The translations under genes and the position numbers were made by a program. A stretch of 64,000 nt of DNA, taken from contig NZ_JADYVE010000003.1 in assembly GCF_020193655.1 (NCBI RefSeq), positions 248,001 to 312,000 of the forward strand, in the 5' to 3' direction. This DNA is from Ensifer sp. IC3342 (GTDB taxonomy: Bacteria > Pseudomonadota > Alphaproteobacteria > Rhizobiales > Rhizobiaceae). This document shows, one piece after another, positions 1 through 9,037 of this stretch; the stretch's first letter is position 1, and every line of letters starts with the position of its first letter. A model generated the notes under the pieces. It saw only the letters and a program-made list of their open reading frames with translations. It had not been told where the DNA came from and did no database searches.

Positions 1-319
1 GGCGGTGCAACGGATTGACCTGGCCAGCGCGCGTGATCATCAGCTTCTCGGCATAGACCATGCCCTTGCCGGTGCCGAGATTGGCTGCAGCACCGTTCCT
101 CACGGTGAAAAGGACGAGGCCGAACTCGCCGAAGCGCCCCTTGCCGTAATCCGTGATGTCCCAACCGAGCCGCGCCTCCAGAATCGTCGGGCTGTCGGAC
201 GCGACCCGCGCCTTCAACTCCTCCGGCGACCAGTAGGCAAAAGGCGGCAGCACGAAGCCGTGACCGCGCATGAAGGCGTCGCTTTCGCGGATGATCTCAT
301 TGACGTGACTACGTTTCAT
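1..319 (-). CDS. D-lyxose isomerase family protein (5' part, cut by window edge)
   Basis: The first 106 codons of a gene that runs off the left edge. The ATG at 319 opens with MKRSHVNEIIRESDAFM, and the stretch around residues 24-34 contains FVLPPFAYWSP. This start resembles the D-lyxose ketol-isomerase family (formerly DUF1498), cupin-fold metal enzymes of about 225 residues that interconvert aldoses and ketoses such as lyxose/xylulose and mannose/fructose. The metal-binding half is outside the window. It begins 4 nt after the stop of the beta-mannosidase gene on the same strand, so it is probably the last gene of that sugar operon. A role after mannoside hydrolysis (mannose to fructose) would fit but is inference. 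Confidence 0.7.
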   Translation of the reverse strand, partial: MKRSHVNEIIRESDAFMRGHGFVLPPFAYWSPEELKARVASDSPTILEARLGWDITDYGKGRFGEFGLVLFTVRNGAAANLGTGKGMVYAEKLMITRAGQVNPLHR

Positions 320-323
320 CCGC

Positions 324-2798
324 TCACCCCTTTCCCTGGCAGGATTCGAGGTCATAGGCGATGAAGCTTGGCACGATGCCTTCGGCGAGCGGCGCCTTCG
401 GCATGAAGCGGATTACCTTCGTCTCGCCGGCCGTCAGGTCGAAGGCATTGTCGGAATAGCGCCCCTCGACATCCCCCTCGACCATCACGTGCAGCGCGAG
501 ACCGCTCGCCGCGACAATCACGTCGAAGGCGCCATCCAGTCGCGGCACGGTCTCCAGCGTTAGGCCGGGTGGCGAAAGATCGAGCGCCTTGTAGGTGCCC
601 TGCACATGATGTCCCTCGCCGCCCATGCCGTTGGAGGCTTCGAACGACCAGAAAAGCAATGTTCCCTCTGGGACGTCGCCGCTCGCGATGGTGACGAGCG
701 TGGCGGCGCGGTCCGGCACGCAGGCACCGGCGGCCGCTGCCAGCGGGCGACGCTCGCCGTCGAGTGAAACGAGGAAGATCTGGAGCTCGACCGTCACGGT
801 CTCGGCGGTGTCGTTCACCATCGAGAAGCTGATTTCCTTTCCGTCCGCAGAGGGAATGGCGGCGATGGCGACCGGCTGGAAGAAGCGACGGGCCATGTAA
901 TGAATGGCCTTCCAGTTGCCGCCGTAGTCCAGGCTCGACCAGGAGGCGACCGGCCAGGTGTCGTTGAGCTGCCAATAAAGCGTGCCCATACAATGCGGTT
1001 TCAGCGATCGCCAATAATCGACCGCAGTGCGGATCGCGAGCCCCTGCTGGATCTGGCTCAGATAGACGAAGCTCGGGAAATCCTTCGGAAAGCGGAAATA
1101 GCGGAACATGGTTCCGGCGATCCGCTCGTTACCGCCGGCATTCTTCTGATGCGCCTCCATCACCGGCGAGGCGATGTTGAGATCGCGCGTCTCGGCGAAT
1201 TGCCGAACGATCGGCATCGAGGTGTAGGACTGGAAACCGAATTCCGAGCAGAAGCGCGGGCGCACGGTGCGATAATTGTCGAATGACTTGTTCTCGTGCC
1301 AGACGGACCAATAGTGCATGTCGCCCGCACCGTCCGCATGCCAGGCATCGCCGAAATTGAGGTAGCCGACAGATGGGCTCGAAGGCCACCAGATCGCTTC
1401 CGGGCAGGCCGCCTTCATCGCCGTCTCGATCGTGCGGTTCAGCCGGTCATAAGCGACGAGGTAACGGTCGCGATCCTTGCGGCTTTCTTCGAACCAAGTG
1501 AGCGCGCCGACAAGCTCGTTGTCGCCACACCAAAGCGCAATCGACGGGTGGGACGACAGGCGCTTGACCTGATAGTCCACCTCGGCCGCGACGTTGTCGA
1601 GGAAGTCCGGCGTTGAGGGGTAGAGATTGCAGGCGAACATGAAGTCCTGCCAGACGAGCAATCCCAGCCGGTCGCAGAGATCATAGAACCAGTCGGGCTC
1701 GTAGAAGCCGCCGCCCCATACGCGGATCATGTTCATGTTGGCATCGACGGCGGATTGCAGCAGATCTTCGACCCCCTTCGACGTCACGCGCGACACCAGC
1801 GCATCTGCCGGGATCCAGTTCGCTCCGCGGCAGAAGATCTCGCGGCCGTTGATGCGAAAGGCAAAACGGCTGCCCGCCTCGTCCTTGTCGGTAACGAGAT
1901 CGGTCGTGCGGAAACCGATCTGGCGTGTCACGCTCTCGTCCGGCAGCTCGACGTTAAGGATGGAAAGCGCCTGCTCGCCGCTGCCTGCCGGCCACCACAA
2001 TCTCGGCTTTGCGACCGTGAAGACGTGGGTGATCCGGGTCTCGCCGGCGGCGACCGCGCAGTCCAACCGCTCCCGCATGCCATCGAGTTCGAAATGAATG
2101 GGTACGATGCCGGGTTCGCGGGCAAAAAGTGTGACCGTCACCTGCAGGTCGATCGAGCCGTCGGTAAGCCAAAGCTGACGTGTGGTGACGTGTTCGATGC
2201 GCGCTGTCTCGAGCCGGCGAAGCGCCAACGAGCCGTAGATGCCGAGCGGCGCGATGGCGATGTTCCAGTCCCAGCCGAAATGGCACTGGGGCTTGCGCAG
2301 CATGTTGCCGTTGGCGATTGGCGAATTCCCATCGTGATAAGGCACGTAAAAGGGCTGCGCCGCTTGCCGGCGCGCACCCTCGGCAATCGAGGAATGCAGC
2401 ACGATGCGGATGCGGTTCTCGCCGACGACAAGTGCGCTTGATACGTCCGGGCGATAGCAGCGAAAGCAATTTTCCGCCTGCAGCACCAATTGATCGTTGA
2501 CGAAGACCGAGGCGATCGTGTCGATGCTTTCGAAATCGAGATACCAGCACCCGTCGAGATCGTCCGCATCGATGACGACCGTGCGCTCCAGAACCCAGTC
2601 CTTGTGTGCGACCCATTGCACATCAGCCTCGTTTCGGCCGGCATAGGGATCCGCGATGATTCCCGCCTGCTGCAACGCGCTATGCACATCGCCCGGAAGC
2701 GCAATGGTAAGCGCGTGGCTATTGTCCGTCGAGGCAAGCAGCCAGTCACCGGACAAGTCGATGCGGATAGCGTCGCGGTTCAAGGTTTCGGGAGGCAT
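324..2798 (-). CDS. Beta-mannosidase, glycoside hydrolase family 2
   Basis: An 824-residue GH2 enzyme, normal length for the beta-mannosidase branch. It hydrolyses terminal beta-mannose residues from manno-oligosaccharides or glycans. Visible features: N-terminal jelly-roll region with QWVAHKDW near residue 61, WGGGFYEPDW at 361-370, general acid/base E428 in ALWCGDNELVG, and the nucleophile candidate E519 in RFCSEFGFQS. No signal peptide is present, so it should act in the cytoplasm on sugar imported by the adjacent ABC transporter. The start at 2798 gives MPPETLNRDAIRIDLSGDW, the usual family N-terminus. It follows the transporter ATPase gene by 110 nt, which hold a GC hairpin and a tandem repeat. 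Confidence 0.92.
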   Translation of the reverse strand: MPPETLNRDAIRIDLSGDWLLASTDNSHALTIALPGDVHSALQQAGIIADPYAGRNEADVQWVAHKDWVLERTVVIDADDLDGCWYLDFESIDTIASVFVNDQLVLQAENCFRCYRPDVSSALVVGENRIRIVLHSSIAEGARRQAAQPFYVPYHDGNSPIANGNMLRKPQCHFGWDWNIAIAPLGIYGSLALRRLETARIEHVTTRQLWLTDGSIDLQVTVTLFAREPGIVPIHFELDGMRERLDCAVAAGETRITHVFTVAKPRLWWPAGSGEQALSILNVELPDESVTRQIGFRTTDLVTDKDEAGSRFAFRINGREIFCRGANWIPADALVSRVTSKGVEDLLQSAVDANMNMIRVWGGGFYEPDWFYDLCDRLGLLVWQDFMFACNLYPSTPDFLDNVAAEVDYQVKRLSSHPSIALWCGDNELVGALTWFEESRKDRDRYLVAYDRLNRTIETAMKAACPEAIWWPSSPSVGYLNFGDAWHADGAGDMHYWSVWHENKSFDNYRTVRPRFCSEFGFQSYTSMPIVRQFAETRDLNIASPVMEAHQKNAGGNERIAGTMFRYFRFPKDFPSFVYLSQIQQGLAIRTAVDYWRSLKPHCMGTLYWQLNDTWPVASWSSLDYGGNWKAIHYMARRFFQPVAIAAIPSADGKEISFSMVNDTAETVTVELQIFLVSLDGERRPLAAAAGACVPDRAATLVTIASGDVPEGTLLFWSFEASNGMGGEGHHVQGTYKALDLSPPGLTLETVPRLDGAFDVIVAASGLALHVMVEGDVEGRYSDNAFDLTAGETKVIRFMPKAPLAEGIVPSFIAYDLESCQGKG

Positions 2799-2842
2799 TT
2801 CCTCAATCCATTTATAGGCCGGCGGTCGAGGGCCGACATCAT

Positions 2843-2872
2843 TATCGTTTGTTGCGACTATCGTTTATTGCG
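2843..2872. repeat. Tandem 14-mer TATCGTTTRTTGCG
   Basis: Two copies, TATCGTTTGTTGCG at 2843-2856 and TATCGTTTATTGCG at 2859-2872, match at 13 of 14 positions with a 16-nt period. They lie between the ATPase stop and the beta-mannosidase start. They could be a regulatory repeat for internal expression of the beta-mannosidase gene; no function is demonstrated. Confidence 0.5.
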
Positions 2873-2896
2873 GGCCCGGACGACATCGCCCGGGCT
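2873..2896 (-). terminator. GC hairpin after the ATPase gene
   Basis: Stem GCCCGG/CCGGGC about a dozen nt past the ATPase stop (2909). No U-tract follows on the minus strand, so it may be an attenuator or mRNA-stabilising hairpin rather than a full terminator. Confidence 0.35.
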
Positions 2897-2908
2897 CGTT
2901 ATTGGTTC

Positions 2909-3994
2909 TTAAAGACGGTTTTCGCTGGCAGCGTCGAAGATTGAGGCGACCCCCATGTCGAAAGAAAGGCGCACTGCCGTGCCGGGCTTGTAGCGCCGTT
3001 GGCCGGCGATGCGCACAGACATCGATTGACCGGCCAAGGTCAGCCACAAAAGGTTATCGGCGCCCATCGGCTCTTCGATGTCGACGACAGCCTGATGTGC
3101 TGCATCCCCTGCCCCGGCTTCGTCGACCTTGACGTGCTCCGGCCGAAGCCCGAGCACGACCTTCTGGCCCGGCTGCAACCTTGTGCGCGCCGGATAGGCC
3201 GTGACGTCGAAGGCCACACCGCCGGCCTGCACGAAGCTGCGGCCGTCCCTGGCGGCGACCTCGCCACGGAAAAAGTTCATCGATGGCGAGCCGATGAAGC
3301 CGGCGACGAACAGATTCTCCGGCGCGTTGTAAATGGTCATCGGATCGGCGAGCTGCTGGATGACGCCACCCTTCATGACCGCGATGCGGTCGGCCAAGGT
3401 CAACGCCTCGATCTGGTCGTGCGTGACATAGATCATCGTATTTTTCAGCGACTGGTGCAGGCGCTTGATCTCGACGCGCAATTCCGAACGCAGCTTGGCG
3501 TCGAGGTTCGACAGGGGCTCGTCGAAGAGGAAGACATCGACGTCGCGCACGAGTGCTCGCCCGATCGCCACGCGCTGGCGCTGGCCGCCGGAAAGCTCGG
3601 CAGGCTTGCGCCTCAAAAGCGGCTGGATCTGCAGGATTTCCGCGGCTCGTGCGACACGCTTGTCGATTTCGGCCTGCGGCACCCTGGCAACCTGGAGCCC
3701 GAAGGAAAGGTTCTTCTCGACCGACATCTGCGGGTAGAGGGCGTAGGACTGAAACACCATGCCGATGCCCCGGTCCTTCGGCTCCTCCCATGTGACATTG
3801 CGGTCCTTGATGAAGATCTGTCCTTCGGAGACGTCAAGCAGGCCGGCGATGCAGTTCAAGAGCGTGGACTTGCCGCATCCGGACGAGCCGAGCAGGACAA
3901 GGAACTCGCCATGATTGATGTCGAGATTGAGCTTGTCGAGAACGGTGACGGCGCCGAAGTTCAGCGACAGGTCCCTGACTGAAACACTGGTCAT
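2909..3994 (-). CDS. Carbohydrate ABC transporter ATP-binding protein (UgpC/MsmK-like)
   Basis: A 361-residue ABC ATPase. Walker A GSSGCGKST at residues 36-44, Q-loop FQSYALYP near 81-88, signature LSGGQ at 134-138, Walker B FLFDEP at 155-160, and a C-terminal TOBE-type region (VVLGLRPEHVKV), as in the sugar-importer MalK/UgpC group. It powers uptake by the two permeases encoded 6 nt upstream in the same operon (permeases 4001-4945 and 4938-5846). The substrate is unproven; linkage to a cytoplasmic beta-mannosidase and a lyxose/mannose-type isomerase suggests a mannoside or related oligosaccharide. Confidence 0.93.
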   Translation of the reverse strand: MTSVSVRDLSLNFGAVTVLDKLNLDINHGEFLVLLGSSGCGKSTLLNCIAGLLDVSEGQIFIKDRNVTWEEPKDRGIGMVFQSYALYPQMSVEKNLSFGLQVARVPQAEIDKRVARAAEILQIQPLLRRKPAELSGGQRQRVAIGRALVRDVDVFLFDEPLSNLDAKLRSELRVEIKRLHQSLKNTMIYVTHDQIEALTLADRIAVMKGGVIQQLADPMTIYNAPENLFVAGFIGSPSMNFFRGEVAARDGRSFVQAGGVAFDVTAYPARTRLQPGQKVVLGLRPEHVKVDEAGAGDAAHQAVVDIEEPMGADNLLWLTLAGQSMSVRIAGQRRYKPGTAVRLSFDMGVASIFDAASENRL

Positions 3995-4000
3995 GCTTGC

Positions 4001-4945
4001 TTATCCTTTCACTGCGCCGGCGGCGATGCCGCGCACGAACAGCCGGCCGGAGATGAAGTAGATCGTCAACGGCACGAGGCCGGTCAGCAGGGTCGCCGCC
4101 ATGTTGACGTTGTATTCCTTCACGCCCTGCACCGAGTTGACGATGTTGTTGAGCTGCACAGTCATCGGGTAGTACTCCGGTCGGGTGAAGACCACGCCGA
4201 ACAGGAAGTCGTTCCAGATGCCGGTCACCTGCAGGATCATCGCAACGACGAAGATCGGCAGCGACATCGGCAGCATGATCTTGAGATAGATCGTCCAGAA
4301 TCCGGCGCCGTCGACGCGTGCCGCCTTGAACAGTTCCTCGGGCAACCCGGCGAAATAGTTGCGGAACAAGAGGGTCAGGATCGGCATGCCGAAGATCGTG
4401 TGCACGATGATGAGGCCTGTCAGCGTTCCGTAGACGCCCATTTCCCTGAGCACGATCACGATCGGGTAGATCATCACCTGATAGGGGATGAAGGCGCCGA
4501 CGATGAGGATGGTGAAAAACAGGTCGGCCCCTTTGAAGCGCCAGTTGGCGAGCGCGTAGCCATTGATCGAGGCGATCGCGATCGAGATGATCACCGAGGG
4601 AACGGTGATGCGCACCGAATTCCAGAACCCGCGCGAAAGCCCGTCGCAATTGAGGCCGGTGCAGGCCTGGGCCCAGGCCTTTACCCAGGGCTCGAAAGTG
4701 ATTTCGACCGGAGGCGCGAAGATGTTGCCGACACGGATTTCTGGCATCCCCTTGAGCGACGTCATGATCATCACGTAGAGCGGTAGCAGATAATAGAGGG
4801 CGACCACGATCAACGTACCGTACACGACGATGTTGCGGCGGGAGAGTGTCCGGCGCGGCTTGGGACCGCGCGGGCCGGACGTGATTCTGTCGGGAGCCGC
4901 TTCGTGCTCGGTAACCATGCTGTTGTTGGCGACGAGATTAAGCAC
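4001..4945 (-). CDS. Carbohydrate ABC transporter permease (MalG type)
   Basis: A 314-residue inner-membrane protein of the MalG family. A basic N-terminal tail is followed by the first membrane segment (IVVYGTLIVVALYYLLPLYV). The cytoplasmic coupling loop near residues 205-235 (LPEELFKAARVDGAG, then a Leu/Pro-rich segment) is the EAA-type contact site for the ATPase. It overlaps the other permease gene by 8 nt, so translation is probably coupled. It partners the MalF-type permease to form the sugar channel. Confidence 0.92.
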   Translation of the reverse strand: MLNLVANNSMVTEHEAAPDRITSGPRGPKPRRTLSRRNIVVYGTLIVVALYYLLPLYVMIMTSLKGMPEIRVGNIFAPPVEITFEPWVKAWAQACTGLNCDGLSRGFWNSVRITVPSVIISIAIASINGYALANWRFKGADLFFTILIVGAFIPYQVMIYPIVIVLREMGVYGTLTGLIIVHTIFGMPILTLLFRNYFAGLPEELFKAARVDGAGFWTIYLKIMLPMSLPIFVVAMILQVTGIWNDFLFGVVFTRPEYYPMTVQLNNIVNSVQGVKEYNVNMAATLLTGLVPLTIYFISGRLFVRGIAAGAVKG

Positions 4946-5846
4946 GCTTGCGACCTCCTCCGAATTCCAGATACGCCCACGGCACGATGATGATCGCGAC
5001 GGTCACGAGCATCATGGTGGAGGCGGCAAAGCCCTGGCCCAGGTTCTGCGCCTGGAACATGTAATCGTAGACGTATTTGGCAGGCACTTCGGAGGCGATG
5101 CCGGGGCCGCCGCTCGTCTGCGCCACGACGAGGTCGTAGACCTTGACGATGCCGCTCGCGATGATGACGAGCGTCGTGATGAAGACGCCGCGCATCATTG
5201 GTATGATGACGAGCACATATGTCTTCCACATCGGGATGCCATCGACCCGCGCAGCCTTCCAGATATCCTCGTCGATGCCGCGCAGGCCGGCAAGCATCAG
5301 GCACATGACGAGGCCGGTGCCCTGCCAGAGGGCCGCGATCAAAATGCCGTAGATGACGATGTCGGAATTATAGAGCGGGTCGAAGTTGAAGCTCGTCCAG
5401 CCAAGGGACCGTACGATCGACTGTATTCCGTACTGCGGATTGAGGAGCCACTGCCAAACCAGGCCCGTGACGATGAACGACAGGGCGAAGGGATAGAGCA
5501 TGATCGTTCGAAATGTATTCTCGAAACGGATCTTCTGATCCATCAGAGCGGCAAGCACAAAGCCGATCACGAGGCTGAAAACCAGTGAGAAAAAGCCGTA
5601 GATCGCGAGATTTTCGATCGAGACGAGCCAACGCGGTGCCGCCCATAGCCGCTCATATTGGTCGAGACCGACGAAGGAAAGCCGTGGCAACAGCTTCGAG
5701 TTGGTGAAGGAATAGAGAACCGTCCAGGCTGTGCCGCCGACGAAGATGACCACGGCTGTCAGGATCATCGGAATAGAGGCGATCTTCGCATTCAGGTTCC
5801 GCAACCACTGATTCGGGCGAGCCGAGCCGCGTGTTTGGCCTGTCAT
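4938..5846 (-). CDS. Carbohydrate ABC transporter permease (MalF type)
   Basis: A 302-residue multi-spanning permease. First membrane helix near residues 20-40 (MILTAVVIFVGGTAWTVLYS) and an EAA loop containing GIDEDIWKAARVDGIPMW about 80 residues before the C-terminus. It lies 312 nt downstream of the substrate-binding protein gene, with a strong hairpin between them, so the permease and ATPase genes may be expressed below the binding protein, a common arrangement in sugar ABC operons. Confidence 0.92.
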   Translation of the reverse strand: MTGQTRGSARPNQWLRNLNAKIASIPMILTAVVIFVGGTAWTVLYSFTNSKLLPRLSFVGLDQYERLWAAPRWLVSIENLAIYGFFSLVFSLVIGFVLAALMDQKIRFENTFRTIMLYPFALSFIVTGLVWQWLLNPQYGIQSIVRSLGWTSFNFDPLYNSDIVIYGILIAALWQGTGLVMCLMLAGLRGIDEDIWKAARVDGIPMWKTYVLVIIPMMRGVFITTLVIIASGIVKVYDLVVAQTSGGPGIASEVPAKYVYDYMFQAQNLGQGFAASTMMLVTVAIIIVPWAYLEFGGGRKRA

Positions 5847-6121
5847 GTTTGCTCCTCCGGAACTGCAATGTATTCGATGGGCGGTACTCGCAGCAAAACA
5901 CGCCGCCGATACCCGGCCGCCTCACCATCGTAATGGCCCCCTGCTCGGCATTCCGCGTTCAAGCGAACGTATAACGAACGCTCAGAACACCTTGATTCTG
6001 GAACATCTTGTCCGCGTTCGTCATTCAGCTCGAAGGCGGGATGCTCCTCTTGTGCCGACGCCAGCAGGCGTCGTCACGGGTGCCCGGCGCGAACGCGTCG
6101 TGCCGAAGGGGGCATGAGAGC

Positions 6122-6143
6122 GGCCCCGCGAATGCGCGGGGCC
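6122..6143 (-). terminator. Intra-operon hairpin after the substrate-binding protein gene
   Basis: Perfect 9-bp stem GGCCCCGCG / CGCGGGGCC with a 4-nt loop, 16 nt past the binding-protein stop. It lacks a long U-run, so partial termination or 3' stabilisation of the binding-protein mRNA is likely. The remainder of 5847-6121 shows no gene; it contains the inverted repeat CGTTC-N4-GAACG near 5959. Confidence 0.6.
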
Positions 6144-6158
6144 TTCAAGCGGCAACTA

Positions 6159-7394
6159 TCAGTCTGCCGCCGCGATGATCTCGGCGAAGCGCTTCTGCGC
6201 ATCCTCCGGCGTCATCGACGGGTTTGCGAAGAACTCGGAGAAGAGATCCTCCTTCTGCTTCTGGCTGTCGGCAGACAGGAGCTGGTCGGTGCCCTTGATC
6301 ACATTGCCCTTGGCAAGGATCTCGAGCCCCTTTTTCATGCAATCATTGGCGGTTGCCAGGTCGACGTCGCCACGCACCGGCAGCGAGCCCTTCTTCAGGT
6401 TGAAGGCAACCTGCGTCTCCGGCTTCAGCAGGGTCGATGCCAACGCCTCTTGCGCCTTCGACTTTTCCTCATCCTCCAGCAGCGGGAAGTAGAATGCGTC
6501 ACCGCCGGTCGAGATCACCTCGTTGACGCCAAGCCCCGGAAGGCAGGTGTAGTCGACGCCGGCCTTCTGGCCAGCAAGTTGGAATTCGCCTTGGGCCCAG
6601 TCGCCCATGATCTGGCCGCCGGCCTTGCCGGTGATGACGAGGTTCGTTGCCTGGTTCCAGTCTTGGACGTTGCTGCCCTTCGACATGCGGCGGGCATCGT
6701 CGGCAGCCTTGAAGACCTTGGCGATCTCCGGCCCGGCAGCCACTTCCTCGTCCTTCTGGGCGAAGACCTTCTCGAACGTGTCTTTCCCGGCGATCGCCAC
6801 CATCAGCACGTCAAACGCACCGGCCGCCTGCCACGGCTGACCACCGACGGCAAGCGGCACGATACCGGCCTTTTCCAGCGCCGGTGCTGCCGCGACAAAT
6901 TCCTCCCAGTTCTTCGGCACGGGAACGCCAGCCTGCTTGAAGGCCGCATTCGAAAGCCACAGCCACTGCCAGGAATGGATGTTGACGGGCGCGCAATAGA
7001 TCTTGCCCTCGATGGTGCAGGACTCAAGCAGGCTTGCCGGCTTGACGATCTCCTTCCAGTTCTCGCGGGTGGCGAGATCCGTGAGGTCGCGCATCAGGCC
7101 CGACTGCACCAGTTCCTCCGCCTGACGGCCGTGGTTGAACTGGGTCGCAGCCATCGGATCGCCGCCGGTGATGCGGCTGATCATGATCGGACGCGCGGTC
7201 CCGCCCGAGCCGGCGATTGCACCGTCGACCCACTTGTTGCCGGTCGCATCGAAAGCCTTGGCCAGTTCGGCGACCGCCGCGGCTTCGCCGCCCGAGGTCC
7301 ACCAATGCGTGACCTCCAGATCGGTGGCATTGGCCACGCCGAATGGCAGGGCGACGGTTGCGGCCAATGCGGCGGCCATGGAACGCAATTTCAT
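6159..7394 (-). CDS. Sugar ABC transporter periplasmic substrate-binding protein
   Basis: A 411-residue family 1 solute-binding protein. Sec signal peptide at residues 1-23 (MKLRSMAAALAATVALPFGVANA) precedes the mature start TDLEVTHWWTSGGE, a typical sugar-binding N-terminus. Internal segments such as NIHSWQWLWLSNAAFKQAG resemble oligosaccharide-binding proteins. A GGAGGAG Shine-Dalgarno lies just upstream of the ATG at 7394. First gene of the minus-strand operon and divergent from the LacI regulator, with two LacI-like palindromes in the shared intergenic region. Confidence 0.93.
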   Translation of the reverse strand: MKLRSMAAALAATVALPFGVANATDLEVTHWWTSGGEAAAVAELAKAFDATGNKWVDGAIAGSGGTARPIMISRITGGDPMAATQFNHGRQAEELVQSGLMRDLTDLATRENWKEIVKPASLLESCTIEGKIYCAPVNIHSWQWLWLSNAAFKQAGVPVPKNWEEFVAAAPALEKAGIVPLAVGGQPWQAAGAFDVLMVAIAGKDTFEKVFAQKDEEVAAGPEIAKVFKAADDARRMSKGSNVQDWNQATNLVITGKAGGQIMGDWAQGEFQLAGQKAGVDYTCLPGLGVNEVISTGGDAFYFPLLEDEEKSKAQEALASTLLKPETQVAFNLKKGSLPVRGDVDLATANDCMKKGLEILAKGNVIKGTDQLLSADSQKQKEDLFSEFFANPSMTPEDAQKRFAEIIAAAD

Positions 7395-7410
7395 GAGTTC
7401 TCCTCCCTCA

Positions 7411-7424
7411 CTGTAACGTTGCCG
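7411..7424. promoter_or_regulatory. Candidate LacI-family operator, binding-protein side
   Basis: CTGTAACGTTGCCG, an imperfect palindrome around a central CG, lies directly upstream of the Shine-Dalgarno of the substrate-binding protein gene. It resembles the better palindrome at 7732-7745, suggesting both are bound by the adjacent LacI regulator. Confidence 0.4.
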
Positions 7425-7731
7425 TAAAAACTTAGTTCAAACAATTTTCCGAAGCAACACCCACAACGGACAATTCCAGACATTATTTCGTTTACGCCTT
7501 ATGCGTGTAAAGGCCGCGCGTTAAAAGAAGACGATAGAGAACCGCGGCGTAGTCGCGCGACGTTCCAGTTCTAAGTCATAACGCATTGATTCGCAGACGC
7601 TTTGGCTCAATATCGATCGCCAAGCACTTGGGCTTCGCTTCGCAAACGCAACATCTCGCTTCGCGACTGCGGGATTCAACCAGATGGTTATGTTCTTCGC
7701 AGTGCAGCAACGAAAATGCTCGACATCGCCA

Positions 7732-7745
7732 CTGTATCGTTACAG
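7732..7745. promoter_or_regulatory. Candidate LacI-family operator, regulator side
   Basis: CTGTATCGTTACAG has perfect 5-nt arms around a central TCGT. It lies 166 nt upstream of the LacI gene within the 516-nt divergent intergenic region (7395-7910). Apart from this site, the site at 7411 and a TATAAG box near 7799, I see no gene in that region. Confidence 0.4.
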
Positions 7746-7910
7746 ATTTTGTCCCGCGACACGGCTCCGACAAAACTGGTCACCGGTTACAATTCGTATA
7801 TAAGGCGGGGACCGAGACGGATCGGGCGTGTTCGTATCGAAGCTGCGGGTCAAAGCGGGGGCGCTTGACCGTGGCGGTTCGCGCAAAGGTCTCAAAAGGG
7901 GACAGGGCTG

Positions 7911-8981
7911 GTGACGGGGATGGACGGCAAGACGAAGAACAGGGCGGCGGCAGTGCCGCCACCGGACGGCGCTAGGCCGACGCTGAAAACGATCGCCTTC
8001 ATGACCGGTCTTGGGATCACCACGGTTTCACGAGCACTGAAGGATGCGCCCGATATCGGCGCTGAAACCAAGGAAAGGGTGCGCCTCGTCGCCAAGCAGA
8101 TCGGCTACCAGCCGAACCGTGCCGGCGTGCGCCTCAGGACCGGCAAGACGAATGTCATCAGCCTCGTGCTGACGCTGGAGGAAGAGATCATGGGCATCAC
8201 TAGCCCCATGGTCGTCGGCATCACCGAAATTCTCGCCGGCACGCCGTATCATCTGGTGGTCACCCCTTACAGCTCCACAAAGGATCCGCTGGGGCCGATC
8301 CGCTACATTCTCGACACGGGCGCCGCCGATGGGGTAATCATCTCGCGAACTGAGCCGCACGACCCGCGTGTGACACTGATGACCGAGCGCCACCTGCCCT
8401 TCGTCACCCATGGCCGCACGGAAATGGGAATCGTCCACCCTTTCCATGACTTCGACAACGAGCGTTTCGCCTATGAGGCGGTGCGCCGGCTCACCGAGCG
8501 CGGCAGGCGGCGGCTGGTGCTGTTGGAGCCGCCACCGAATCTCACCTTCCACTCCCACATGCGCACGGGCTTCGAGCGCGGGCTTAAGGATTTCGGTGCG
8601 GAAGCGGTGAGCTTCCACCATGTCAACATCGACCACAGCCTCGTCGCCATCCGCGACGCCTTCGAGCAACTGATGCGCTCGGTTGACGCCCCGGACGGCA
8701 TCGTTTCCGGCAGCGGTTCTGGCGCGATTGCGTTGATCGCGGGGATCGAATCAGCCGGAAAGAAGGTCGGGCAGGATGTCGACATGGTCTCCAAGGTGCC
8801 GAGCGACTTTCTGCGCTGGCTGCGCCCCGAAGTCATGACCATGTACGAGGACATCCGGCTTGCCGGTCGCGAGCTCGCCAAGGCTGTGATCGGCCACATC
8901 GAAGGCAAGCCACCCGAGACGCTGCAAAGCCTCAGTCAGCCGGAATTCCAGCGGCCCATGTCGAAGTCGCCAAAGGTGTAG
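7911..8981 (+). CDS. LacI-family transcriptional regulator
   Basis: A 356-residue regulator. The N-terminal HTH and hinge run from about residue 24 to 70 (LKTIAFMTGLGITTVSRAL, then the RVRLVAKQIGYQPN hinge start), followed by a periplasmic-binding-protein-like sensor domain (TNVISLVLTLEEEIMGI onward). GTG 7911 has a GGGG box 9-10 nt upstream and is preferred; ATG 7920 is an alternative that removes only three residues. It is divergent from the sugar transporter operon and is its probable local repressor. Confidence 0.9.
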   Translation: MTGMDGKTKNRAAAVPPPDGARPTLKTIAFMTGLGITTVSRALKDAPDIGAETKERVRLVAKQIGYQPNRAGVRLRTGKTNVISLVLTLEEEIMGITSPMVVGITEILAGTPYHLVVTPYSSTKDPLGPIRYILDTGAADGVIISRTEPHDPRVTLMTERHLPFVTHGRTEMGIVHPFHDFDNERFAYEAVRRLTERGRRRLVLLEPPPNLTFHSHMRTGFERGLKDFGAEAVSFHHVNIDHSLVAIRDAFEQLMRSVDAPDGIVSGSGSGAIALIAGIESAGKKVGQDVDMVSKVPSDFLRWLRPEVMTMYEDIRLAGRELAKAVIGHIEGKPPETLQSLSQPEFQRPMSKSPKV

Positions 8982-9037
8982 CAGAGACGGCCGACAGAAC
9001 CTCGCTGCGCCACCCGCGTTTTGATTGGTGCGACGCC

